64,000 nucleotides of DNA. Origin: CABZJG01 sp902512685 (GTDB lineage Bacteria; Pseudomonadota; Alphaproteobacteria; Rhodobacterales; Rhodobacteraceae). Shown here one piece after another: positions 18,689 to 26,252 of this stretch (its first letter is position 1; each line of letters starts with the position of its first letter). Under the pieces are notes generated by a model, which saw only the letters and a list, made by a program, of their open reading frames with translations, was not told where the DNA came from and searched no databases. The stretch is from assembly GCA_051201605.1 (NCBI GenBank), contig CP179201.1, positions 1-64,000 on the forward strand, in the 5' to 3' direction. A program made the position numbers and the translations under genes.

Positions 18689-18745
18689 TTAGGTGTGCAT
18701 CTCCCAAACTGTTCCGACACCTCTCTCCAATACCTCTCTAGACAC
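18689..18745 (-). CDS. Candidate 18-aa micro-ORF inside the small RNA
   Basis: A GTG at 18743-18745 sits 6 bases after an eight-base perfect Shine-Dalgarno. It opens an 18-codon frame, MSREVLERGVGTVWEMHT, ending in TAA. The ribosome site is stronger than that of most genes in the window, which argues for real translation. The distal CCACCTCC could block it. No family is recognised. An in-frame GTG 18 bases upstream exists but would place the Shine-Dalgarno inside the frame. Confidence 0.4.
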   Translation of the reverse strand: MSREVLERGVGTVWEMHT

Positions 18746-18779
18746 TGGGCCACCTCCTTTCACTTTGTTTCAGATACTA

Positions 18780-18810
18780 AGTATGGTGGCACAGATTAAA
18801 TATTTGTCAA
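18780..18810 (-). promoter_or_regulatory. Promoter of the small RNA
   Basis: On the minus strand a perfect -35 TTGACA (18805-18810) is followed, 19 bases on, by CATACT (18780-18785), a 4 of 6 match to -10. Transcription would start near 18773. The -35 box lies right at the 3' end of the VUT transporter gene. Confidence 0.5.
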
Positions 18811-18816
18811 AATGTT

Positions 18817-19458
18817 TTATGCAGAAGGTTGCAAAATTTTGCCGACAGCAATCCGAAAGGGGATCAATGCAATCAGCGCTAAGGTCATTTTAACCATCCA
18901 ATCGGCAATGGCCAAAGAAACCCATAGCGGATAAGGGGCGCCAAAATTCATCAGTGGAACGGCGTCCCATGCCCAAGAAATTTCTTCATTTGCTGAGGCA
19001 GGAAACAGGGTAATGCTGGCAGAAAAGGCAATGGTGAAAAACAGTGCCGTATCCAAAGCCGAGCCGACAACACTAGAGGCCAGAGGCGCGCGCCACCAAA
19101 CCCCTTGTCGCATCCGGTCAAAGATGAAAACATCGACAAGCTGGGCTGTTAGAAATGCAATCCCCGAACCAACTGCAATCCGTAAAGCAACAGCAGCATC
19201 TTCATACCCATCGCCCTGCAGCATGATCTGACTGCCAATCAAAGAACATATAATGCCGGTGACAAAACCCGCAAAAACGACCCGCCGCGCTGCATGCGGT
19301 CCATATACTCGGTTCATTAAGTCCGTGACCAAAAAGGCAAAAGGATAGGTGAAAGCACCCCAAGTCAGTAGCCCATCAAGAATAAGGAACTGAACCAGAA
19401 TGTTTGAGGCCACAACAATGGCCGCCATGGCAATTACGCCGGGTAGAAGTCGTTGCAT
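18817..19458 (-). CDS. VUT-family queuosine precursor transporter (YhhQ-like)
   Basis: A 213-aa inner-membrane protein with about six hydrophobic segments. The family signature is visible in the segment beginning TYPFAFLVTDLMNRVYG, with a later Asp-containing helix (LDTALFFTIAF). YhhQ homologues import 7-cyano-7-deazaguanine or related queuosine precursors. The protein starts MQRLLPGVIAMAA. The leader carries a 9-bp inverted repeat that may be regulatory. The small RNA promoter begins at its 3' edge. Confidence 0.88.
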   Translation of the reverse strand: MQRLLPGVIAMAAIVVASNILVQFLILDGLLTWGAFTYPFAFLVTDLMNRVYGPHAARRVVFAGFVTGIICSLIGSQIMLQGDGYEDAAVALRIAVGSGIAFLTAQLVDVFIFDRMRQGVWWRAPLASSVVGSALDTALFFTIAFSASITLFPASANEEISWAWDAVPLMNFGAPYPLWVSLAIADWMVKMTLALIALIPFRIAVGKILQPSA

Positions 19459-19502
19459 TTTGTAATCCGTTTTATCAAGGTTGCGGAGACTTGGCCTTTG
19501 AC

Positions 19503-19543
19503 CGCCAAAAGCCCGCCGCGTTTATGCGCTTCTTCTTTTGGCG
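19503..19543 (-). promoter_or_regulatory. Stem-loop in the leader of the queuosine-precursor transporter
   Basis: CGCCAAAAG (19535-19543, minus strand) and CTTTTGGCG (19503-19511) form a perfect 9-bp stem around a 23-base loop, within which GCG and CGC can pair. It lies 44-85 bases upstream of the transporter ATG. There is no T-run after it, so it is a poor terminator for the MFS gene and more likely a leader element. It does not match the preQ1-I consensus as I remember it. Confidence 0.35.
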
Positions 19544-19596
19544 TCAATACCTACCCGTATTGAGTGGGAAAGCCAGAGCTAGCAAGTCTATCGGCT

Positions 19597-20958
19597 CTAA
19601 CCGTCGTGTTCGCCCTTTGGGTGAACCCAAAAAAGCAACACCAGACCCACTATGAAAAGACCAACAAGCGGCGAGATGCCAATCCGCGCGTCGCCGCTAA
19701 TGGCCGTTACAATCCCGATAAGCGCCGGGGCCAGAAAGGCTGTTGCCCGACCAGACAGCGCATAAAGCCCGAAACCTTCTGTGGCCTTTTCCAGACGCGT
19801 GTGGCGCACCATCATTGAGCGGCTTGCAGACTGTAAAATGCCGCCCATGCCCCCGATGAAGACACCGCAGGTATAAAAAACCAAATCCGGCAGATTAGAT
19901 CCCTCGGGAACAGCCACGCCGAACACATGCGTCAATGAGGTGTTCACGATGACAAAACAAACGACGGTCAAGATGCAAACCATGACAACAATCACCGGTT
20001 TTGGACCAATTCTTCGATCCAAAAAGCCCCCGAGCCAGCTGAAAAGAGCGGCAGATACAGCTGCGATGATACCAAACTGACCCAATTTAACGATGTTCCA
20101 ATTCAGAACAAGCACAGCATAGGTGCCTCCGAACGTGTAAAGACCATTCAGTGCATCGCGATAAAACATCGACGCAACAAGATATGAAAACAGACTCTTT
20201 CTGGACGGAAGAGATTTTATCGACCCGACAATGTTTGTTAAGCCTTCCGAAATGTTCAATTTGCGCAGAAGTGATTTATCTTCTCGCACCCATGCAAAAT
20301 AGGGGATCATGAAAATTGCAAACCAAATAGCCACAAATGGCCCGACAAAACGTGTTCCCTCTTTTTGCGAGGCATCCAAACCAAACAGAGGGTCCAGTTC
20401 CAGGATCATCGTTTTGCCGTTGTCTTGTTCAACAAAAAACAACAGCATTATAAGCAATGATAAAACCCCGCCTGCATATCCGAACCCAAAACCTGAGCCA
20501 GATATTTTGCCAACCTCATCAATGGACCCAAGCGACGGCAGCTGAGCATTTGTGAATATGTATGTATACTCGGCCATAATGAAACAAAGTCCGAAAACCG
20601 ACAGCATCAGCCACATGTTAGAGCCGTCGGGCAATGTAAACCACAGCGCCAGAGCCGTGATCAAATAGATGACCGAGAATGTACCGATCCATGGTTTTCT
20701 CAATCCGGTCGTATCCGCAATGGCGCCAAGTATGGGGCCGCCGAACCCGATGATAAGCCCTGTAATCGCAAGACAATTTGACCAGACGATCTGGGCATTG
20801 GCATCTGCAAGCGTTTCATCCTGTCCGATACCCATATAATATTGCGAAGCCACAATGGCAAAATACGGGCCAAAGACAAATGTCATGAGCAGCGTGTGAA
20901 ACGGTTGGCTCGCCCAATCATAAAAGAACCAACCCCAGATTTTTTTTCGATTGCTCAT
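19597..20958 (-). CDS. MFS transporter, UMF1 (Atg22-like) family
   Basis: A 453-aa permease with about 12 membrane segments. The N-terminus WGWFFYDWASQPFHTLLMTF is the hallmark of the UMF1/Atg22 branch of the major facilitator superfamily, and the loop FGGPILGAIADTTGLRKPW is its version of the MFS loop 2-3 motif. In yeast Atg22 exports amino acids from the vacuole; bacterial substrates are unknown. It lies between pncB and the queuosine-precursor transporter, all on the minus strand, but no functional link is evident. Confidence 0.88.
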   Translation of the reverse strand: MSNRKKIWGWFFYDWASQPFHTLLMTFVFGPYFAIVASQYYMGIGQDETLADANAQIVWSNCLAITGLIIGFGGPILGAIADTTGLRKPWIGTFSVIYLITALALWFTLPDGSNMWLMLSVFGLCFIMAEYTYIFTNAQLPSLGSIDEVGKISGSGFGFGYAGGVLSLLIMLLFFVEQDNGKTMILELDPLFGLDASQKEGTRFVGPFVAIWFAIFMIPYFAWVREDKSLLRKLNISEGLTNIVGSIKSLPSRKSLFSYLVASMFYRDALNGLYTFGGTYAVLVLNWNIVKLGQFGIIAAVSAALFSWLGGFLDRRIGPKPVIVVMVCILTVVCFVIVNTSLTHVFGVAVPEGSNLPDLVFYTCGVFIGGMGGILQSASRSMMVRHTRLEKATEGFGLYALSGRATAFLAPALIGIVTAISGDARIGISPLVGLFIVGLVLLFWVHPKGEHDG

Positions 20959-21050
20959 GTGATTGCTTTCCCTGTTGCTTGATTGAGTTAGATCGATTTA
21001 CGGAACTGAGATCAAGCTATACCTTTAAAAACCCAAAGACCCAATTTTCA

Positions 21051-22343
21051 TCAAACCAAAACTTGAATTGGTTTTTGGTGGCCCAATTTGAATATGCGCT
21101 TGTAGCGTTCAATTTCTGAATTGGGTCCCATTGCTTTATTGGGGTTGTCCGAAAGCTTAACAGTTGGCCGGCCATTGGCTGAAACAGCCTTACACACCAA
21201 GGAAAATGCGCCTAGTTGCTGATTGGGTACAAGGCCGCGAAAATCATTGGTTAAATTGGTCCCCCAACCAAACGATACCTTAACGCGACCGGAAAATTTC
21301 TTATGCAGGTCAATGATGCTATCCGTATCTAGACCATCCGAAAAAATAACCAGTTTTTGGGTTGGGTCCTCACCGCGATCCTGCCACCATTTGATGGCTA
21401 TTTCTGCACTGGCAGCAAGATCACCACTGTCAATGCGCATCCCAGTCCAAGCGGCAAGCCAGTCTGGTGCATTTTGTAAAAATCCCTCGGTTCCATAGGT
21501 GTCGGGCAAAATTACCCTAAGGTTTCCGTCGTGTTCCTCTTGCCAGTCTGAAAGAACATGATAGGGCGCTGCCGCGAGCTGGTCATCCGTTTCTGCCAGA
21601 GCGCAGTATACCATTGGAAGCTCATGCGCATTTGTGCCAATGGCTTCAATGTCCCGCTCTCTGGCCACAGCACAATTTGATGTGCCGATAAACTTCTCAC
21701 CCAACCCTTCGACCATTGCCTGCACACACCAGTCCTGCCAAAGATAAGAGTGTCTGCGGCGCGTGCCAAAGTCTGCTATGCGCAAATCCTCTATTTTACG
21801 CAGGCTTTCAATTTTTTCCCAAAGCTTTGTCATTGCCCGAGCGTAAAGCACCTGCAATTCAAACTTTGCCATCCCCTTAAGAACCGCACGCCCGCGCAGC
21901 TCCATAAGCACCGCAAGCGCAGGAATTTCCCACATCATAACCTCAGGCCAGCTGCCTTCAAAGGTCAGCTCAAATTGTCCGTCTCGTTTTTCCAGATGAT
22001 AGTCAGGTAGCCGTAAATTTTCGAACCATTCCATAAAATCCGATCGAAACATTTGGCGCTTTCCATAAAAGGTATTGCCGCGCAGCCAAGTGCTTTCGCC
22101 GCGCGTCAGGCTTAAACTGCGGATATGATCGAGCTGTTCGCGTAACTCGCCCTCGTCAATCAACTCTGCCAACCGAAGGTTTTTGGATCGGTTGATTAGG
22201 CTAAATGTAACATTCGTATCTGGATTGTTCCGATAAATCGACTGACACATGAGAAGTTTGTAAAAATCAGTGTCGATCAATGATCTGACGATCGGGTCAA
22301 TTTTCCATTTATGGTTCCAAACCCGCGTCGCTATATCAACCAT
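21051..22343 (-). CDS. pncB: Nicotinate phosphoribosyltransferase
   Basis: PncB makes nicotinate mononucleotide from nicotinate and PRPP with ATP hydrolysis, the first step of the Preiss-Handler NAD salvage route. It is 430 aa, normal for the bacterial enzyme. Recognisable segments are LIDTDFYKLLMCQSIY near the N-terminus, the histidine region IGTNAHELPMVY (site of the phospho-enzyme) and the PRPP-binding C-terminal half with RIDSGDLAASAEIA and SFGWGTNLTNDF. The leader has several short hairpins, two mutually exclusive, which could regulate it. The ribosome site is a GGGGG run before the ATG. Confidence 0.95.
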   Translation of the reverse strand: MVDIATRVWNHKWKIDPIVRSLIDTDFYKLLMCQSIYRNNPDTNVTFSLINRSKNLRLAELIDEGELREQLDHIRSLSLTRGESTWLRGNTFYGKRQMFRSDFMEWFENLRLPDYHLEKRDGQFELTFEGSWPEVMMWEIPALAVLMELRGRAVLKGMAKFELQVLYARAMTKLWEKIESLRKIEDLRIADFGTRRRHSYLWQDWCVQAMVEGLGEKFIGTSNCAVARERDIEAIGTNAHELPMVYCALAETDDQLAAAPYHVLSDWQEEHDGNLRVILPDTYGTEGFLQNAPDWLAAWTGMRIDSGDLAASAEIAIKWWQDRGEDPTQKLVIFSDGLDTDSIIDLHKKFSGRVKVSFGWGTNLTNDFRGLVPNQQLGAFSLVCKAVSANGRPTVKLSDNPNKAMGPNSEIERYKRIFKLGHQKPIQVLV

Positions 22344-22374
22344 TCAAGCCCCCAAAATAAAAACCCTGAACATT

Positions 22375-22438
22375 ATCTGTTGCACAGATGCCTGTGATCA
22401 ATCCTTGTCTACTACAAGAAAGGTTGCTTCAACAACCT
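22375..22438 (-). promoter_or_regulatory. Structured leader of pncB with alternative hairpins
   Basis: Reading the minus strand from its promoter, the leader can form AGGTTG-CAACCT (22421-22438) and CTTGT-ACAAG (22404-22418). It can then form either CACAG-CTGTG (22383-22396) or ATCTGT-ACAGAT (22375-22389). The last two share bases and cannot coexist, a riboswitch-like arrangement 30-50 bases before the pncB ribosome site. The stems are short (5-6 bp), so chance is possible. It does not match a known NAD riboswitch as I remember them. Confidence 0.4.
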
Positions 22439-22480
22439 GCTCATTTCAACAGTTCTGCGGTGCACATTTGTGAAAAGCAA

Positions 22481-22507
22481 TTGACCTTTTTTTGTAAATA
22501 CTAATAA
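22481..22507 (+). promoter_or_regulatory. Candidate promoter of the histidine kinase gene
   Basis: TTGACC (22481-22486) is followed after 15 bases by TAATAA (22502-22507), or after 17 by ATAAAA. The ten bases TTGACCTTTT recur exactly at 22553-22562, so there may be two start sites or a repeated binding site. It overlaps the opposing pncB promoter. Confidence 0.35.
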
Positions 22508-22529
22508 AAACCATGTCCATATTTTTCAA
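22501..22529 (-). promoter_or_regulatory. Candidate promoter of pncB
   Basis: On the minus strand TTGAAA (22524-22529) and TATTAG (22501-22506) are 17 bases apart. Transcription from about 22494 would give a leader of some 150 nt containing all the hairpins described for pncB. Confidence 0.4.
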
Positions 22530-22698
22530 TTATTCCGTTATTGATCAAAGGCTTGACCTTTTAAACACCGTTAACCGCCAGCGCCCCGGAAGATCAGAAG
22601 TTTTTTACATACGAATTATTTAGAAATCGATATCCGTTTTCTGCCATTGCCAGTTCATTTTTCCCGTTTGCAAAAAATAGAGAGCATTAGATAGAAAT

Positions 22699-22738
22699 AC
22701 ATGGTCAATTTGGGGAAACTTTGGCAAAATGACCATGT
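22699..22738. repeat. Perfect 9-bp inverted repeat before the histidine kinase gene
   Basis: ACATGGTCA (22699-22707) and TGACCATGT (22730-22738) form a perfect 9-bp inverted repeat with a 22-base spacer, ending 40 bases before the kinase ATG. As DNA it would suit a dimeric regulator; as RNA it would form a long-loop hairpin in the leader. There is no T-run. Confidence 0.45.
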
Positions 22739-22778
22739 TAATTATTTCTCATTTGTTACCGAGTAATTGGACTTTAAT

Positions 22779-24911
22779 ATGTTAGCAGATCATAATTTGG
22801 AAAACCTAGACTTAGATCTTCAACGCAGAATTAGGATTAGCCACCTTGCTGTGATGGTTATAGTGGGTCTGGCATCAGCTTGGCTGATAATATTTTTAAG
22901 TCTCGGCGAAGCCATTGGAGCGTATATTTCAGGCTCTGTTGCGCTTGTGTATTTTGGTTGCTTGATGCTTTTTCAAACTGAATTGCAACGCCTGGCGCGA
23001 TCTATTTGGTTGTTCAGCGCAAACCTATCCACATTTATAGGTCTAATTTTTGGACACCCGGGTGTGGATGTAGATTTGTTGTTTTTGCCGGTAATCGCGC
23101 TTTCTTTCCTTGCTCTTTCTTGGAAGAAAGAACGTGCCTTGTTGATTTTTTTCCTCATCTTGCCAATGTTTTTATGGTTTGCGTCGATTCGTTATGACCT
23201 TGTTGGATCGTCTCCAGCGCTCTTTGGTGTGCCCGTTTTCTACAGTTCACTCAGCTCCGAAACTGTGAATTTTCTTTTGCGCAGCACTGTTTTAATTTTA
23301 CTTGTTGCAGAGCTTTTCTACTTTACCCAACTGGCAATCAGTGCCGAAACGGAACTTCACGCCGCAAGAATAAAGGCAGAAGCCGCCGCCAAAGCCAAAG
23401 GCGAGTTTCTGGCCAATATGAGTCATGAAATCCGAACCCCCATGAACGGGATGATCGGCATGATTGAAGTGCTTGAGAACATGCAGCCCACCGAGGACCA
23501 ACAAAGGGCTGTTGGTACGATCCGAAATTCAGCTTTTTCGCTTCTGCGAATAATTGATGATATATTGGATGCTTCCAAAATAGATGCGGGAAAGATGGTG
23601 ATCGAGTCGTCTCGGACCGAGTTACGCACAGTGATTGAGGGTGTCGCGGTAACCATGCAGACTATGGCCGACAACATGGGGGTAAAAATTGTCCTTGGGG
23701 TAGACCGAAAAGTCCCAAGTTGGATTTTGGCGGATCCCGGTCGCCTAAGACAAATTATGCTGAATATCCTGAGCAACGCGATTAAATATTCGTCGCAAGA
23801 TCTAATAGGCAAACCCAGCACAGTTTATTTTCTGGTTGAATTGGACAAAGAGGGCGTCATCAAGCTGGAATTTCAGGATCAAGGGATAGGCATGTCCAAG
23901 GATATGTTGGAAAAAAATTTCGAACCCTTTGTTCAGGGCGAGGCCGCAACCACGAAACGGGTTGGAGGCACTGGTTTAGGACTGGTGATAACTCAAAAAC
24001 TCGTACGGCAAATGGGCGGTGAGATCATTACTAAAAGCACTAAAGGAAAAGGAACAACGGTTACGATTCTATTACCCGTCATAATATTTGATGGTCCGAA
24101 CCAGACCCCTGATGTCTCAGAAACTACAATCGAAATGCTTACCGAGAAGGGTGTGTTTAGCACAAGGCTGTCTAGCTTTGTCGATCAACTCAATTATAAG
24201 CAAAAAACCCGCTCTGTCCGCCCAGACCTTAACGGATACGTTATACCAGATGAAAGAGGTGCTGTTTTCATATTACTCTCTGATGATGCAAAAACCGTTT
24301 CGTCTTGGATGGCCATCCTTAGAGAACAGGCAAAAGACCCAAAATTTGTTGTCATGTCATCTAATAGATCAGACCAGCTCGGACTCTTGCAAGAGGATGT
24401 ATACAAAATACAAAGCTTTCCGATGCTACAGTCAGAGTTGATCAGCGCAATTGCGTTTTTGACCAAAAAGCAAAAACCCGTTTTGATCGAAAAACAATCT
24501 AAAGAATTGACAACGGTACAAAAACAAAGCCGTGCCCAAAAATCTATTTTACTGGTCGAAGATAATGAAATTAATCAAGTTGTCCTTTTGAAGCAGTTGG
24601 AAATTCTTGGTTATCCTGCAGTGGTTGCGAAAAATGGATTACAGGGCTTGGATTTTTGGGGAAAAGAAAATTACGACGTTATTTTATTAGATTGTCATAT
24701 GCCGGTTATGGACGGTTTTGAAATGGCGCAAGAAATCCGAAAGCAAGAGGAAGAAGGCGCGCTTTCCAGAGTACCAATAGTCGCGATAACCGCAAATGCG
24801 CTGACAGGAGATGCGGACAAATGTTATGCATGCGGCATGGATAACTACCTTGCGAAACCCGTTGAAATTAAATCTTTGGAAGCAAAGCTTTCGACGTATT
24901 TAGAATGCTGA
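22779..24911 (+). CDS. Membrane-bound hybrid histidine kinase (sensor kinase plus receiver)
   Basis: A 710-aa hybrid sensor kinase. Residues about 20-195 are hydrophobic with roughly six membrane segments and no large periplasmic domain. A linker leads to the HisKA H-box MSHEIRTPMNGM with the phospho-accepting H216. The HATPase domain has LNILSNAIKYS (N box), DQGIGMS (G1) and GGTGLGL (G2). After a region of about 120 residues resembling a degenerate receiver comes a C-terminal receiver, ILLVEDNEINQ to LAKPVEIKSL, with acceptor D638 in LLDCHMPVMDG. No response regulator or phosphotransfer gene lies nearby, so it is an orphan of unknown signal. The ATG at 22779 is preferred over a TTG at 22767. 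Confidence 0.9.
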   Translation: MLADHNLENLDLDLQRRIRISHLAVMVIVGLASAWLIIFLSLGEAIGAYISGSVALVYFGCLMLFQTELQRLARSIWLFSANLSTFIGLIFGHPGVDVDLLFLPVIALSFLALSWKKERALLIFFLILPMFLWFASIRYDLVGSSPALFGVPVFYSSLSSETVNFLLRSTVLILLVAELFYFTQLAISAETELHAARIKAEAAAKAKGEFLANMSHEIRTPMNGMIGMIEVLENMQPTEDQQRAVGTIRNSAFSLLRIIDDILDASKIDAGKMVIESSRTELRTVIEGVAVTMQTMADNMGVKIVLGVDRKVPSWILADPGRLRQIMLNILSNAIKYSSQDLIGKPSTVYFLVELDKEGVIKLEFQDQGIGMSKDMLEKNFEPFVQGEAATTKRVGGTGLGLVITQKLVRQMGGEIITKSTKGKGTTVTILLPVIIFDGPNQTPDVSETTIEMLTEKGVFSTRLSSFVDQLNYKQKTRSVRPDLNGYVIPDERGAVFILLSDDAKTVSSWMAILREQAKDPKFVVMSSNRSDQLGLLQEDVYKIQSFPMLQSELISAIAFLTKKQKPVLIEKQSKELTTVQKQSRAQKSILLVEDNEINQVVLLKQLEILGYPAVVAKNGLQGLDFWGKENYDVILLDCHMPVMDGFEMAQEIRKQEEEGALSRVPIVAITANALTGDADKCYACGMDNYLAKPVEIKSLEAKLSTYLEC

Positions 24912-24915
24912 TCCA

Positions 24916-24935
24916 GCCCTGTCCAAAGACAGGGC
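24916..24935 (+). terminator. Hairpin after the histidine kinase gene
   Basis: GCCCTGTC (24916-24923) and GACAGGGC (24928-24935) form a perfect 8-bp stem with a CAAA loop, 4 bases past the kinase stop and between convergent genes. It lacks a T-run on either side, so it may act as a weak terminator or as 3' end protection. Confidence 0.45.
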
Positions 24936-25002
24936 CGCAGATGCGTCAAACACCAATAAATTCGCGTTCGTAAATAAACACCATTCGTCTGATTTGTGTA
25001 CT

Positions 25003-26109
25003 TTAGATTCTTGATCCAAGCGCGTTCAAAATAGCGTCGCCCATCTGTGCTGTTGTAATCGGCGTGCCGCCCTCTGGCCCCATTAAATCAGGTGTGCGCA
25101 CACCATCACCTAGAACGGTTTCAATCGCTTGTTCAAGGCGATCTGCTTCTGCGCCTTGGTCAAAGGAATAGCGCAGCGCCATGGCAAAGCTAAGAATACA
25201 AGCTATCGGGTTGGCTTTGCCCTGACCTGTAATATCTGGCGCAGACCCGTGGACCGGTTCATACATTGCCTTTGGTCGGCCGTTAGGCATAACCGGGCCC
25301 AGCGTTGCAGAAGGCAACATGCCAAGGCTACCGGTTAACATTGCCGCTGTGTCAGAAAGGATATCGCCAAATAAATTATCCGTCACGATCACATCAAACT
25401 GCTTGGGCCAACGGCAAAGCTGCATGGCGCCGGCATCCGCATACATATGGCTTAACTCAACATCTGGGTAATCACTGTCATGCACCTTTTGAACAATCTC
25501 ACGCCACAAAACACCCGATTCCATGACATTTGCCTTTTCCATCGAACAAACTTTATTGTTGCGTCGACGAGCCAGCTCAAAGGCGCTGCGTGCAACCCTG
25601 TCAATTTCGCTTTCGGTATATCGCTGCGTATTTATCCCAACGCGCTCATTTCCCTCTTCAAAAATTCCTCTGGGCTCTCCAAAATAAACGCCTGAGGTGG
25701 ATTCTCTGACAATCATAATATCAAGTCCGGAAACCACTTCTGTCTTTAGCGATGAAAAGTCTGCCAAAGAGTCAAAACATTGCGCGGGGCGCAAATTGGC
25801 AAACAGATCCATTTCTTTGCGAAGCCGCAACAAACCGCGCTCTGGCTTTAGGCCAAAATCAAGATCGTCATACTGTGGGCCGCCCACCGCACCAAGCAGC
25901 ACCGCATCAACCTGTTGCGCTTTGGCCATTGTATCGTCATGCAAGGGCGTTCCATGTGCATCATAAGCACATCCACCCACCAGATCTTCGCTCACGTTAA
26001 ATTCAAGTCCGCGGTTTTCACCAAACCAAGCAATGATTTTACGCACTTCGGTCATGACCTCGGGGCCGATGCCGTCGCCAGGTAGAATTAGCAGGGAAGG
26101 TTTAGTCAT
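25003..26109 (-). CDS. leuB: 3-isopropylmalate dehydrogenase
   Basis: LeuB oxidises and decarboxylates 3-isopropylmalate to 2-ketoisocaproate using NAD, the third committed step of leucine synthesis. It is 368 aa. It shows the N-terminal LILPGDGIGPEVM, the substrate-binding FANLRPAQCF and IVRESTSGVYFGEPRG, and the cofactor region YEPVHGSAPDITGQGKANP. It is the last gene of the leuC-leuD-leuB group, 143 bases after leuD. Confidence 0.97.
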   Translation of the reverse strand: MTKPSLLILPGDGIGPEVMTEVRKIIAWFGENRGLEFNVSEDLVGGCAYDAHGTPLHDDTMAKAQQVDAVLLGAVGGPQYDDLDFGLKPERGLLRLRKEMDLFANLRPAQCFDSLADFSSLKTEVVSGLDIMIVRESTSGVYFGEPRGIFEEGNERVGINTQRYTESEIDRVARSAFELARRRNNKVCSMEKANVMESGVLWREIVQKVHDSDYPDVELSHMYADAGAMQLCRWPKQFDVIVTDNLFGDILSDTAAMLTGSLGMLPSATLGPVMPNGRPKAMYEPVHGSAPDITGQGKANPIACILSFAMALRYSFDQGAEADRLEQAIETVLGDGVRTPDLMGPEGGTPITTAQMGDAILNALGSRI

Positions 26110-26158
26110 TTAGGCCATCCATTTTCAAAGTTTTAACTGTTTAGCGCCTAGCGATTGT

Positions 26159-26209
26159 CAGCTGAGGGGTCAAGAAACAAACGCTCGTCGGTCCCCTAGC
26201 TAATAGCTG
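26159..26209 (-). repeat. Nested inverted repeats between leuD and leuB
   Basis: In the leuD-leuB gap CAGCT (26159-26163) pairs with AGCTG (26205-26209), and inside it AGGGG (26165-26169) pairs with CCCCT (26193-26197). The fold could modulate read-through or processing of the leu transcript. Stems are short and no T-run follows. Confidence 0.3.
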
Positions 26210-26252
26210 TGGCAGTCTTGTTTTTCACGGTTTAATGTTCAGGTCTTTGCCC

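Larger units (their letters stand above)
18590..18773 (-). ncRNA. Probable small RNA / short-ORF transcript with maskable Shine-Dalgarno
   Basis: The 271-base gap between arfB and the VUT transporter gene holds a complete small transcription unit on the minus strand. It has a promoter with a perfect -35, about 180 nt of transcript and a strong terminator. Near the 5' end AAAGGAGGT (18752-18760) is an ideal ribosome site. CCCACCTCC (18632-18640), just before the terminator, can pair with it over 8 bp (GGAGGTGG with CCACCTCC). Between them, GGTGT/ACACC, AAGG/CCTT and GGTCG/CGACT can form smaller hairpins. This could be a trans-acting RNA, a self-regulated micro-gene or both. I could not match it to a family from memory. 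Confidence 0.65.

Noticed and set aside
18654..18700. A continuation of the 18-codon micro-ORF in another frame (reading on about 12 codons to TGA)
   Set aside because: It needs an unexplained shift just before the TAA; no slippery sequence supports it.
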